In this document: in pieces, positions 10,621 to 19,105 of the stretch
Layout: each line of letters opens with the position of its first letter
How positions within the stretch are numbered: the first letter of the stretch is position 1
Source of the DNA: Bradyrhizobium sp. CCGUVB1N3
GTDB lineage: Bacteria; Pseudomonadota; Alphaproteobacteria; Rhizobiales; Xanthobacteraceae
Reading direction: 5' to 3'
NCBI RefSeq assembly: GCF_024199925.1
Contig: NZ_JANADR010000001.1
Span: forward strand, 7,071,501 to 7,135,500
Length of the DNA stretch: 64,000 nt
The notes under the pieces: generated by a model
Databases searched by the model: none
What the model was told of the DNA's origin: nothing
The model's input: the letters and a program-made list of their open reading frames with translations, nothing else
Program-made: the position numbers and the translations under genes

Positions 10621-12279
10621 ATGCTTATCGAAAAAACCACCCGCGCAGCATTGATTGCGGCGCTGGCGCTCACGACCGCAGCCACCTGGCCGCGCGCGGC
10701 CAGTGCCGAAACCGTGCTGCGCATCGGCATGACCGCTGCCGATATTCCGCGCACGCTGGGCCAGCCCGACCAGGGGTTCGAAGGCAACCGCTTCACCGGC
10801 CTCACCATGTACGACGCACTGACCATGTGGGACCTCTCCTCGGCCGACAAGCCGAGCGTGTTGATTCCTGGGCTTGCGACCGAATGGAAGATCGACGAGA
10901 CCGATCACAAGAAGTGGACTTTCAAGCTGCGCCCCGGCGTGAAATTCCATGATGGCAGCGACTTCAACGCCGATGCTGTGGTGTGGAACGTTGACAAGGT
11001 GCTGAACAAGGATGCCCCGCAATACGACCCGAGCCAGGTCGGCCTCACCGCCTCGCGCATGCCGACGCTGCTGTCCGCCCGCAAGATCGACGACCTGGCG
11101 GTGGAGCTGACCACCAAGGAGCCGGACAGTTTTCTGCCGATCAATCTCTCCAATCTGTTCATGGCGAGCCCTGCGAAATGGCAGAAGCTTTATGACGCCG
11201 CCAGCGGCGCTGATGCGAAGGCGAAATCGGCCGCCGCGTGGGAAGCATTTGCGCGCGATGCCTCGGGCACCGGTCCGTGGAAGATGACGAGTTTTACGCC
11301 GCGTGAGCGGCTGGAGCTCGCCAGGAATGAAAACTACTGGGACAAGGCACGCGTTCCGCATGTCGACCGCATGGTGCTGTTGCCGATGCCGGAGGCGAAC
11401 GCGCGCACCGCGGCGCTACTGTCGGGGCAGGTCGACTGGGTCGAGGCGCCCGCGCCCGACGCGATTGCCCAGATCAAGCAGCGCGGTTTCGTCATCTACT
11501 CCAACGAAGAGCCCCATGTCTGGCCGTGGCAGTTCTCGCGGGTCGAAGGCTCGCCCTGGAACGACATCCGCGTCCGCAAAGCGGCCAATCTCTGTATCGA
11601 CCGGGAGGGCCTGCGAGACGGCCTGCTCGGCGGATACATGGTGCCGGCGACCGGGACCTTCGAGGCCGGCCATCCCTGGCGCGGCAATCCGACCTTCCTG
11701 ATCAAGTATGACAAGCCGGCCGCGCTGAAATTGATGGCAGAGGCGGGCTATGGTCCCAACAAGCACGTGGCGGTCAAGATCCAGACCTCGGCCTCGGGGT
11801 CCGGCCAGATGATGCCGCTGCCGATGAACGAATATCTCCAGCAGGCGCTCGCCGAATGTTACTTCGACGTGCAATTCGACGTCATCGAGTGGAATACGCT
11901 GGTCAACAACTGGCGGCGCGGTGCCAAGGATGCTTCCGCCAACGGCTCCAATGCGGTCAATGTGACCTATGCGGCGATGGATCCGTTCTTCGCCCTGGTG
12001 CGCTTCCTGCAGTCGTCGATGGCGCCGCCCCTGTCGAACAATTGGGGCTACATCAACAACCCCAAATTCGACGAGCTGGTCACCAAGGCGCGTCAGACCT
12101 TCGACTCGGCCGCGCGCGATGCGGCACTCGCCGAGCTGCACGCCGCATCCGTTGACGACGCAGCCTTCCTCTACGTCGCCCATGACGTCGCCCCGCGCGC
12201 CATGAGCCCCAAGGTGAAAGGCTTCGTGCAGCCGAAGAGCTGGTTCGTCGACTTCTCGCCGGTGTCGATGACGCCGTGA
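10621..12279 (+). CDS. Peptide-type ABC transporter substrate-binding protein (SBP family 5), second paralog
   Basis: A 552-residue periplasmic binding protein, first gene of the importer operon. ATG at 10621 is preferred over an upstream TTG at 10567: it has AAAGGA and GAGG just upstream and gives a normal signal peptide (cleavage after AASA, before ETVLRIG). Family landmarks include LIPGLATEWKIDE, FKLRPGVKFHDGSDFNADAV, SGTGPWKM and DIRVRKAANLCIDRE. Long stretches match the divergent paralog, showing a duplication. An insertion rich in Ala/Lys (AASGADAKAKSAAAW, around 190) is absent from the other copy. It is followed after a family-B repeat by the permease genes. Confidence 0.93.
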   Translation: MLIEKTTRAALIAALALTTAATWPRAASAETVLRIGMTAADIPRTLGQPDQGFEGNRFTGLTMYDALTMWDLSSADKPSVLIPGLATEWKIDETDHKKWTFKLRPGVKFHDGSDFNADAVVWNVDKVLNKDAPQYDPSQVGLTASRMPTLLSARKIDDLAVELTTKEPDSFLPINLSNLFMASPAKWQKLYDAASGADAKAKSAAAWEAFARDASGTGPWKMTSFTPRERLELARNENYWDKARVPHVDRMVLLPMPEANARTAALLSGQVDWVEAPAPDAIAQIKQRGFVIYSNEEPHVWPWQFSRVEGSPWNDIRVRKAANLCIDREGLRDGLLGGYMVPATGTFEAGHPWRGNPTFLIKYDKPAALKLMAEAGYGPNKHVAVKIQTSASGSGQMMPLPMNEYLQQALAECYFDVQFDVIEWNTLVNNWRRGAKDASANGSNAVNVTYAAMDPFFALVRFLQSSMAPPLSNNWGYINNPKFDELVTKARQTFDSAARDAALAELHAASVDDAAFLYVAHDVAPRAMSPKVKGFVQPKSWFVDFSPVSMTP

Positions 12280-12301
12280 GGTGCTAGCAGTGTACTCGGT
12301 G

Positions 12302-12482
12302 CACCCTCTCCCCTTGCGGGAGAGGGTGGCCTCGCGAAGCGAGGCCGGGTGAGGGGTTCTCTCCGCGGATGACCCTCTCTCGTTTGAAATGACTCTACTC
12401 GCGGAGAGAACCCCTCATCCGGCGCGCTCAGGAGCGCAATTGCGCTCCAAAGCGCGCCACCTTCTCCCACAAGGGGAGAAGG
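12302..12482. repeat. Dispersed palindromic repeat, family B (copy 1)
   Basis: The element begins with a short stem (CCCTCTCCCCTTGCGGGAGAGG), contains GGCGCGCTCAGGAGCGCAAT with its own inverted partner, and ends with CTTCTCCCACAAGGGGAGAAG. It fills the gap between the binding-protein gene and the first permease gene, so it should be transcribed and fold into strong stem-loops. Related copies occur at 13488, 18251, 44641 and 59531. Confidence 0.8.
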
Positions 12483-12497
12483 AAGAAGAGAGACAAC

Positions 12498-13451
12498 GTG
12501 CTCGCCTATATCGCCAGACGCATCGTCTATGTCATCCCGATCGTCATCAGCGTGGCGCTGGTGTGCTTTCTGCTCGTGCACATCACGCCGGGTGATCCGC
12601 TCGTTGCCGTGCTGCCGGCCGATGCGTCGCAGGAGCTCGCGGCGCAGCTCCGCGCGGCCTACGGCTTCGACCGGCCGCTGCCGGTACAGTTCGGCCTCTG
12701 GCTCTTGCGCGCGCTGCACGGCGATCTCGGTAATTCCATCGCGACGGGGCGTCCCGTGCTCGCCGAGGTAATGCGCGCGGTCGGCAACACCGTGACGCTC
12801 GCGATTGCGGCGGCCATCATCGGCTTCACGATGGGGATCCTGCTTGGTCTGATCGCCGGCTATTTCCGCGAGACCTGGATCGACAAGCTCGCAACATCCT
12901 TTGCCATCGCCGGCGTCTCGGTGCCGCACTATTGGCTCGGCATGCTGCTCGTCATCATCTTCTCGGTCGAGCTGAACTGGCTCCCCGCGGTCGGGGCCGG
13001 CCCCGGCGGCTCCGGCGCATGGGCCTGGGATTGGGCGCATCTGCAATATCTCGTGCTGCCGGCGATCACGACGTCGGTGATTCCCATGGGCATCGTCACC
13101 CGCACCGTGCGCGCACTCACCGGCGACATCCTCAGCCAGGATTTCGTCGAGGCCCTGCGTGCAAAGGGCCTGCGCGAAACTGGCGTGTTCCGCCACGTCA
13201 TCAAGAATGCCGCGCCCACCGCGCTTGCGGTGATGGGCCTCCAGCTCGGCTACATGCTCGGCGGCTCGATCCTGATCGAGACGGTGTTCTCCTGGCCGGG
13301 CTCGGGCTTCCTGCTCAACTCCGCGATCTTCCAGCGCGACCTGCCGCTGTTGCAGGGCACGATCCTGGTGCTTGCGCTGTTCTTCGTCTTCCTCAACCTG
13401 CTGGTCGATATTGCGCAAGCCGCGATCGATCCGCGCATCAAGCGGGGCTAG
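12498..13451 (+). CDS. Peptide-type ABC transporter permease (DppB-like)
   Basis: A 317-residue inner-membrane permease. The start is GTG at 12498, giving MLAYIARRIVYVIPIVISVALVCF, the usual N-terminal helix of DppB/OppB proteins followed by the HITPGDP motif. About six membrane segments are visible. The EAA-type cytoplasmic loop that docks on the ATPase reads DFVEALRAKGLRETGVFRHVIKNAAPTA, split around residue 220. The C-terminus ends in IDPRIKRG, typical for the family. It should pair with the second permease at 13662-14564. The gap to that gene holds a palindromic repeat, yet the gene order is that of a single operon. Confidence 0.94.
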   Translation: MLAYIARRIVYVIPIVISVALVCFLLVHITPGDPLVAVLPADASQELAAQLRAAYGFDRPLPVQFGLWLLRALHGDLGNSIATGRPVLAEVMRAVGNTVTLAIAAAIIGFTMGILLGLIAGYFRETWIDKLATSFAIAGVSVPHYWLGMLLVIIFSVELNWLPAVGAGPGGSGAWAWDWAHLQYLVLPAITTSVIPMGIVTRTVRALTGDILSQDFVEALRAKGLRETGVFRHVIKNAAPTALAVMGLQLGYMLGGSILIETVFSWPGSGFLLNSAIFQRDLPLLQGTILVLALFFVFLNLLVDIAQAAIDPRIKRG

Positions 13452-13487
13452 CGGGATGAGTCTAGCTGCGGCCCGGAGAGAGGTGCG

Positions 13488-13607
13488 CTCCCTCCCCCGC
13501 TTGCGGGGGAGGGTTGGGGAGAGGGTGTCTCCCCAAGCGATGGCCTCCAAGAGGAGAGAACCCTCACCCGCGCCTACGGCGCGACCTCTCCCGCAAGCGG
13601 GAGAGGT
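13488..13607. repeat. Dispersed palindromic repeat, family B (copy 2)
   Basis: Two stem-loops, CTCCCCCGCTTGCGGGGGAG and CCTCTCCCGCAAGCGGGAGAGG, lie with a short unique spacer between the two permease genes. It is a shorter variant of the 12302 element. Confidence 0.8.
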
Positions 13608-13661
13608 GCACTGCGTCCTTGGCGTGCACCGATTGAACCAAGACCAGCCGGGAGCTAGCCG

Positions 13662-14564
13662 ATGAGCGAGCTTCCGTTGTCAGCCACCAGCGACGCCGCG
13701 CTTCAGGCCGCGCCGGCGACGAAGGCGCGCGGCTATTGGGCGACCGTCGGCCGCCGCATCCTGCGCGACAAGGTCAGCATGGCCTGCGCGCTGGTGCTGC
13801 TGTTGATCTTCCTCTGCGCGCTGCTCGCACCGTGGCTTGGCCTCGAGGACCCCTACAAGGGCTCGATGATCCGCCGCCTGCGCCACATCGGGACGCCAGG
13901 CTATCCGCTCGGCACCGACGAACTCGGCCGCGACATGCTGGCGCGGCTGATCTATGGCGGACGTCTCTCCCTCGTCATCGGCATTCTGCCCGTGATCCTC
14001 GCCTTCGGCATCGGCACCTCGCTCGGCCTCGTTGCCGGCTATGTCGGCGGCAAGCTCAACACCGCGATCATGCGCACCGTCGACGTGTTCTACGCCTTCC
14101 CCTCGGTGCTGCTTGCCATCGCCATCTCCGGCGCGCTCGGAGCCGGCATCCTCAATTCCATCGTGGCGCTGACCATCGTCTTCGTGCCGCAGATCACCCG
14201 CGTCGCCGAAAGCGTCACCACCGGCGTGCGCAACATGGATTTCGTCGAGGCTGCACGCGCCTCCGGCGCGGGTCCAATCACCATCATGCGCGTGCACATC
14301 CTCGGCAACGTGCTCGGCGCGATCTTCGTCTATGCGACCAGCCTGATCTCGGTCTCGATGATCCTGGCCGCCGGTCTCTCCTTCCTCGGGCTCGGCACAA
14401 AACCGCCGGAGCCGGAATGGGGGCTGATGCTGAACACACTGCGCACCGCGATCTACGTTAATCCCTGGGTTGCAGCATTGCCCGGCGCGATGATCTTCGC
14501 GGTCTCGATCTGCTTCAACCTGCTCTCGGACGGCCTGCGCAGCGCCATGGACATCAGGAACTAG
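13662..14564 (+). CDS. Peptide-type ABC transporter permease (DppC-like)
   Basis: A 300-residue inner-membrane permease, second half of the translocation pore. ATG at 13662 has GGGAG 7 nt upstream. The N-terminal region around residues 20-60 carries the first membrane helix (CALVLLLIFLCALLAPWLG) and the conserved HPLGTDELGRDML-like block appears as YPLGTDELGRDMLARLIYGGR. The EAA loop reads DFVEAARASGAGPITIMRVHILGN. The last residues (RNLLSDGLR-like FNLLSDGLRSAMDIRN) match DppC/OppC C-termini. Only 3 bp separate its stop from the next ATPase gene. Confidence 0.95.
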   Translation: MSELPLSATSDAALQAAPATKARGYWATVGRRILRDKVSMACALVLLLIFLCALLAPWLGLEDPYKGSMIRRLRHIGTPGYPLGTDELGRDMLARLIYGGRLSLVIGILPVILAFGIGTSLGLVAGYVGGKLNTAIMRTVDVFYAFPSVLLAIAISGALGAGILNSIVALTIVFVPQITRVAESVTTGVRNMDFVEAARASGAGPITIMRVHILGNVLGAIFVYATSLISVSMILAAGLSFLGLGTKPPEPEWGLMLNTLRTAIYVNPWVAALPGAMIFAVSICFNLLSDGLRSAMDIRN

Positions 14565-14567
14565 GAC

Positions 14568-15629
14568 ATGAGCGAGGCGAACCTTTCCGTCGAGACGCTC
14601 GTGCCGGTCGAGGATCGCGGCGGCGTGGCTCAGCCGCTGTTGAGGGTGAACGGCCTGACCAAGCATTTCCCCGTGCGCGGAGAGCTGTTCAGCGCCAAGC
14701 GCACGGTGCGCGCCGTCGACAACGTCTCCTTCTCCGTTGCCAAGGGCGAGACCGTCGGCATCGTCGGCGAATCCGGCTGCGGCAAGTCGACCACCGCGCG
14801 GCTCCTCATGCATCTGATGCCGCGCGATGCCGGCGACATCATCTATGACGGCATGACCGTCGGCCAGGCGCTCAGCTTGCGCGAGCTGCGCCGCGGCATG
14901 CAGATGGTGTTCCAGGATTCCTATGCCTCGCTCAATCCGCGCCTGACGATCGAGGAATCGATTGCCTTCGGCCCGAAGGTCCACGGCATGGCGGACGGCG
15001 CGGCCCGTGCGCTCGCGCGCGAGCTGCTCGGCAAGGTCGGCCTGCGTCCGGAGAATTTTGCCAACCGCTACCCGCACGAGATCTCCGGCGGCCAGCGCCA
15101 GCGCGTCAACATCGCGCGGGCGCTGGCGCTGTCGCCGCGGCTGGTGATTTTGGACGAGGCCGTTTCCGCGCTCGACAAGTCGGTCGAGGCGCAGGTGCTC
15201 AACCTGCTTGCCGACCTCAAGCGCGAGTTCGGCCTGACCTATCTCTTCATCAGCCACGATCTCAACGTCGTCCGGTACATCTCAGATCGCGTGCTGGTGA
15301 TGTATCTCGGCGAGGTCGTCGAGCTCGGCCCGGTCGATGCAGTCTGGGACGCGCCCGCCCATCCTTATACGCGCGCGCTGCTGGCGGCGATGCCGTCCTC
15401 CGATCCCGACAAGCGCACCGAGACGCCGCCGATCTCGGGCGATCCGCCCAACCCGATCGATCCGCCCTCCGGCTGCCGTTTCCACACCCGCTGTCCGTTC
15501 GCGGAGCCGCTCTGCGCAAATGCTACACCAAAGCTCACTGCGCTCGATACAATGGGCCACGAGGCCGCCTGCTATATGGCGATACCGGGATCGGGCCACA
15601 GCCGCGCGCCGCAAGAGGGAGCCGCATGA
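14568..15629 (+). CDS. Peptide-type ABC transporter ATPase (DppF/OppF-like)
   Basis: A 353-residue cytoplasmic ATPase that powers the importer. Motifs in order: Walker A GESGCGKST (about residue 65), Q-loop MVFQD, signature SGGQRQR, Walker B LVILDEA followed by VSALD, and switch histidine in FISHDL. The oligopeptide-transporter C-terminal extension with CRFHTRCPFAEPLC is present, a cysteine pattern that binds an iron-sulphur cluster in characterised Dpp/Opp ATPases. DEA in place of DEP in Walker B is common in OppF proteins. Its stop overlaps the next start by 4 bp (ATGA), showing translational coupling with the AtzG-like gene. Confidence 0.95.
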   Translation: MSEANLSVETLVPVEDRGGVAQPLLRVNGLTKHFPVRGELFSAKRTVRAVDNVSFSVAKGETVGIVGESGCGKSTTARLLMHLMPRDAGDIIYDGMTVGQALSLRELRRGMQMVFQDSYASLNPRLTIEESIAFGPKVHGMADGAARALARELLGKVGLRPENFANRYPHEISGGQRQRVNIARALALSPRLVILDEAVSALDKSVEAQVLNLLADLKREFGLTYLFISHDLNVVRYISDRVLVMYLGEVVELGPVDAVWDAPAHPYTRALLAAMPSSDPDKRTETPPISGDPPNPIDPPSGCRFHTRCPFAEPLCANATPKLTALDTMGHEAACYMAIPGSGHSRAPQEGAA

Positions 15630-15823
15630 CGAGACCGACTGCAAAGGACATCAAGGCCATGGCCGAGGTGGCCGGAGTGCCCGTGGACGAGGCGACCGCG
15701 ACCCGTATCGGCACTTCCATGGGGCCGGTGTTCGACGGCTTTGCGACTATCGCCGGCACTCTGCCGATGGACCTCGAGCCGTCGCTCTATGTGCTCGCGC
15801 AAACCACCAGGGTTCCGGCATGA
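15626..15823 (+). CDS. AtzG-like small subunit (DUF4089 family)
   Basis: A 65-residue protein with no membrane segment. Its arrangement (short N-terminal helix, then FDGFATIAGTLPMDLEPSLYVL) resembles AtzG/DUF4089 proteins. In cyanuric-acid catabolism AtzG is the small partner that assembles with the amidase AtzE (1-carboxybiuret hydrolase). Here it overlaps the upstream ATPase and the downstream amidase by 4 bp on each side, so all three are translationally coupled, which supports a subunit role for the adjacent amidase. The substrate need not be carboxybiuret: no other cyanurate genes are visible. Family assignment is by pattern and context; a profile search would settle it. Confidence 0.75.
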   Translation: MTRPTAKDIKAMAEVAGVPVDEATATRIGTSMGPVFDGFATIAGTLPMDLEPSLYVLAQTTRVPA

Positions 15824-17235
15824 GCACCGAGCCCGCTTTGATGACGCTGACCGAGGTCGCACGCGCGATCGCGATGAAGCAGGTGTCCTCGCAGGAAGTG
15901 ACACGTGCGCTCTTGCACCGCATCGCAGAGTGGCAGCCGCATCTCAACGCCTTCATGGCGATCGAATCAGAGGCCGCGTTGAAGGCCGCTGAAGAGGCCG
16001 ACGAGGCGCTCGCCAAGGGTCAAGTGCGCGGGCCGCTGCACGGCGTGCCGCTCGCGCACAAGGACATGTACTACGACGCGGGCAAGGTCGTGACCTGCGG
16101 CTCGCTGATCCGCCGCGACTATGTCGCCACCACGACGTCGACGGCGCTGCAGCGCCTGAAGGATGCCGGCCAGGTCCGGCTCGGGTCGCTGCACATGGCC
16201 GAGTTCGCCTATGGGCCGACCGGCCACAACAGCCATTATGGTCCGGTGCGCAATGCCTGGAATGTCGCGCATATCACCGGCGGCTCGTCGTCGGGCTCGG
16301 GCTCGGCGGTCTCCGCGCGGCTGACCTTCGCCGCGCTCGGCTCCGACACCGGCGGCTCGATCCGCATGCCCGCGAATTTCTGCGGCGTCACCGGGTTGAA
16401 GGTGACCTGGGGCCGCGTCAGCCGCGCCGGTGCGATGCCGCTGTCGCAATCGCTCGACACCGTCGGCCCGCTGGCGCAGACCGCGGAGGATTGCGCGCTG
16501 CTGCTCGCGCTGATGGCGGGGCCTGATCCCGAGGATCCGACCGCGAGTGCCGAGCCCGTGGCCGATTACGTTGCCGCGACGAAAGGTTCGCTGAAGGGCC
16601 TCAAGATCGGCGTGCCCGCATCCTTCTATGTCGACGATCTCGACGGCGAAGTGGCGCGTGTGCTCGACGAGACCATTGCGGTGCTCAAGCGCGAGGGTGC
16701 CGACATCGTCAAGGTCGAGCTGCCGGATCAGCGGCAATTGTCGGCGGCGAGCCAGCTCGTGCTGGCGGTGGAGGCCGCCGCCTTCCACAAGCGCTGGCTG
16801 ATCGAGCGTCCGCAGGACTATGGCGCGCAAGTGTTGATGCGTCTCCAGAACGGGCTTGCGGTCCCCGCCATCACCTATCTCGAGGCGATGCGCTGGCGCG
16901 GACCTGCGCTTGCCGCCCATCACGCGGCCACCGCCGGCGTCGATGCGGTGATCGCGCCGGTCTCGCCGGTGCCGGCGCCGACGATTGCCGAGAGCGATGT
17001 CGGCGGGAATGCGAATGCGCCGGCGGTGTTGCAGCAGCTGACGCTGTTCACGCGTCCGGTGAATTATCTCGGCCTGCCGTCGCTGGTCGTGCCGTCGGGC
17101 TTCACCAAAGGTGGCCTGCCGGTCGGCATGCAGCTCATCGGGCGCGCATTCGATGAAGCGACCCTGCTCACCATCGGCGCAGCGTTCCAGCGCGCCACCG
17201 ACTATCACGCCAGGGTGCCGAAGCTGCCGTCATGA
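15820..17235 (+). CDS. Amidase (amidase-signature family, AtzE-like)
   Basis: A 471-residue amidase-signature enzyme. The start at 15820 overlaps the AtzG-like stop (ATGA) and gives MSTEPALMTLTEVARAI; a longer upstream frame is open but only overlaps earlier genes. The Ser-cisSer-Lys triad is visible: K81 in AHKDMYYDAG, S156 in the GGSSSGSGSAVS signature, and S180 in DTGGSIRMPA. No signal peptide, so it acts in the cytoplasm. It probably forms a complex with the AtzG-like protein and hydrolyses an amide imported by the ABC system in whose operon it sits. The stop overlaps the next ATPase start by 4 bp. Confidence 0.93.
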   Translation: MSTEPALMTLTEVARAIAMKQVSSQEVTRALLHRIAEWQPHLNAFMAIESEAALKAAEEADEALAKGQVRGPLHGVPLAHKDMYYDAGKVVTCGSLIRRDYVATTTSTALQRLKDAGQVRLGSLHMAEFAYGPTGHNSHYGPVRNAWNVAHITGGSSSGSGSAVSARLTFAALGSDTGGSIRMPANFCGVTGLKVTWGRVSRAGAMPLSQSLDTVGPLAQTAEDCALLLALMAGPDPEDPTASAEPVADYVAATKGSLKGLKIGVPASFYVDDLDGEVARVLDETIAVLKREGADIVKVELPDQRQLSAASQLVLAVEAAAFHKRWLIERPQDYGAQVLMRLQNGLAVPAITYLEAMRWRGPALAAHHAATAGVDAVIAPVSPVPAPTIAESDVGGNANAPAVLQQLTLFTRPVNYLGLPSLVVPSGFTKGGLPVGMQLIGRAFDEATLLTIGAAFQRATDYHARVPKLPS

Positions 17236-18209
17236 CCAAGCTCGTCGAGATTTCAGGCCTCAACATCCGCTTCACCGGCGAGCGCACGGTCTATGCCGTG
17301 AACGATCTCGATCTCTCGCTCGGTGACGGCGAGGTGCTGGGCCTGCTCGGCGAGTCCGGTTCGGGCAAGAGCGTGACGCTGCGTGCCCTGATGCGGCTTC
17401 TGCCGAAGAAGCGCACGCAGATCACTGGCTCCGTCAACGTCATGGGCCGCGACGTGCTCGCCATGGGCGAGGAGGATCTCTCCGCGTTCCGCGGCCAGAC
17501 GGTGTCGATGATCTTCCAGGAGCCCGCGCTCGCGCTCGATCCGGTCTACACCATCGGTGCGCAGATCGCCGAGAGCGTGGTGCGTCACGAAGGTAGGAGT
17601 TACGCGGAAGGCAGGGCGCGCGCGCTGGACATGCTGGAGGTCGTCCGCATCCCCTCCGCAAAGCGCAGGCTCGATGCCTATCCGCACGAAATGTCCGGCG
17701 GCATGCGCCAGCGTGCGATGATCGCGCTGGCGCTCGCCTGCCGGCCCAAGATCCTGCTCGCGGACGAGCCGACCACCGCGCTCGATGCCACCGTGCAGAT
17801 CCAGATCCTCTTGCTGCTGCGCGAGCTGCAACGCGAGTTCGGCATGTCCGTCATCTTCGTCACCCACGATATCGGGGTGGCGATCGAGATCTGCGACCGT
17901 GTCGCGGTGATGTATGCCGGCCAGATCGTGGAGCAGGGGAGCTTGCGCGATATCGTGCGCGCGCCGGTGCACCCGTATGCCAAGGGCCTGCTCGCCTCGA
18001 CCATTCACGGCGCCAAGCGCGGCGCACGACTCGAGACCATCCCCGGCACGCCGCCCTCGCTGAGCCAGAAACCGCACAACTGCTCCTTCGCCCCCCGCTG
18101 CGCCGTCGCCCAGCCGCAGTGCCTGGAGCAACTGCCTGCGAATGTGGAGGTGGGACCGGGCAGGGCGGCGAGGTGTGTGCTGGCGGAGGCGGCGACGGTT
18201 ACGTCGTAG
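17232..18209 (+). CDS. Peptide-type ABC transporter ATPase (DppD/OppD-like)
   Basis: A 325-residue ATPase, the second of the importer pair. It has Walker [11 protein letters not shown]-loop [10 protein letters not shown], signature [11 protein letters not shown], Walker [13 protein letters not shown] and switch region VTHDIG. The C-terminal oligopeptide extension contains [14 protein letters not shown], matching the four-cysteine pattern of the partner ATPase. It is the last gene of the operon and is coupled to the amidase by ATGA. Separation of the two ATPases by an amidase/small-subunit pair is unusual for Dpp operons, where D and F are normally adjacent. Confidence 0.95.
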   Translation: MTKLVEISGLNIRFTGERTVYAVNDLDLSLGDGEVLGLLGESGSGKSVTLRALMRLLPKKRTQITGSVNVMGRDVLAMGEEDLSAFRGQTVSMIFQEPALALDPVYTIGAQIAESVVRHEGRSYAEGRARALDMLEVVRIPSAKRRLDAYPHEMSGGMRQRAMIALALACRPKILLADEPTTALDATVQIQILLLLRELQREFGMSVIFVTHDIGVAIEICDRVAVMYAGQIVEQGSLRDIVRAPVHPYAKGLLASTIHGAKRGARLETIPGTPPSLSQKPHNCSFAPRCAVAQPQCLEQLPANVEVGPGRAARCVLAEAATVTS

Positions 18210-18599
18210 CTTGCTGGTGTCGATCTGAATTTGTCGATGTGAACTGAAGTAGCCCCCCGGGCGCGCTGCGCTCCCTCCCCCTTGTGGGGGAGGGTTGGGG
18301 AGGGGGGTAGCCCCGGGAGAGGTCTGAGTTCGTGGCTACCCCCCTCCCTGCCCCTCCCCCACAAGGGGGGAGGGAATGAGAGAGCGGTGTGCTCCTGACC
18401 TCGAAAATCTCAAGCACAAGGACCGAGTTGCCGCGTTTCACCGGGCGCATCCTGCCAAAGGCCAGTTCTACTTTGCATGGGGTTGTTTTCGACCTTTTTG
18501 TCGGAGTGAGGCCTTCGGGGAGAAGTGACGAATATTCAGTTCCCATTCATCCCCGACAGGGTTCCATGCGCCCCCATTCACGGAGAGGGACTTCGACTT
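18210..18599. other. Intergenic stretch without a gene
   Basis: A 390-bp gap after the importer operon. The first half is a family-B palindromic element (18251-18387). The second half has no open frame that looks coding; it should hold the promoter of the small membrane-protein gene, and CGGAGAGGGA just before 18600 is that gene's ribosome-binding site. Confidence 0.6.
18251..18387. repeat. Dispersed palindromic repeat, family B (copy 3)
   Basis: Left part CTCCCTCCCCCTTGTGGGGG and right part with CCCCCACAAGGGGGGAGGGA form a long inverted repeat with GGGGTAGCC/GGCTACCCC inside. Confidence 0.8.
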
Positions 18600-18869
18600 A
18601 TGTATATTTCTGGCCAAAGCCTGATCGTCATCCTGTTCGTCGGCCTGGTTGCCGGCTGGCTCGCTGGCAAGGTGGTACGCGGAAGCGGGTTCGGCATCAT
18701 CGGTGACATCGTGATCGGCATCGCCGGCGCGTTTGTCGCGAGCTTCCTGTTCCCGCGGCTCGGCATCCATCTCGGCGTCGGGCTGATCTCGGAGATCATC
18801 TACTCCGCGATCGGCGCCATCATTCTGCTTTTGGTGGTCCGCCTGGTGCGCGGCGGCGGGCGGCTCTAG
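18600..18869 (+). CDS. GlsB/YeaQ/YmgE family small membrane protein
   Basis: An 89-residue very hydrophobic protein. ATG at 18600 has AGGGA 9 nt upstream; an earlier GTG/ATG frame from 18525 lacks a site and adds nonhydrophobic residues. Three membrane helices are evident: residues 5-22 (QSLIVILFVGLVAGWLAG), 30-50, and 58-80. The family's glycine-rich GWLAGKVVRGSGFGIIGDIVIGIAGA core is present. These 'transglycosylase-associated' proteins are often stress-induced; the enzymatic implication of the name is unproven. Confidence 0.9.
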   Translation: MYISGQSLIVILFVGLVAGWLAGKVVRGSGFGIIGDIVIGIAGAFVASFLFPRLGIHLGVGLISEIIYSAIGAIILLLVVRLVRGGGRL

Positions 18870-19105
18870 CAATCCGTTGTGAAAAACCGGCTGCCGCGGT
18901 GGCAAACTCATCGCGGCAGCCGCAAAACCGTGAAATTTCCGGATTTGCGCCGCAACGCGGCTGCGCTAGAGGTTTTGAGCCAGATTGTTGATCGACTGTC
19001 GTGCATTGGACGATCGCCACAAACGCGATATTAATCGGGGGCGAGTACCCCAAATTTAGTTTGTGAAATCAGGGGTTTTACCCCTCATCCGATGAGAAGC
19101 GACTG

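Noticed and set aside
13680..15257. Minus-strand open frame of 525 codons opposite permease and ATPase genes
   Set aside because: The plus-strand genes carry complete ABC motifs; the shadow has none.
14568..15629. DEA in place of DEP in Walker B of the OppF-like ATPase as a sign of inactivity
   Set aside because: This variant is common in OppF-type ATPases and the catalytic acidic pair is retained.
15337..15819. N-terminal extension of the amidase frame
   Set aside because: It overlaps the ATPase and AtzG-like genes and is arginine/proline noise; ATG at 15820 forms the expected ATGA overlap.
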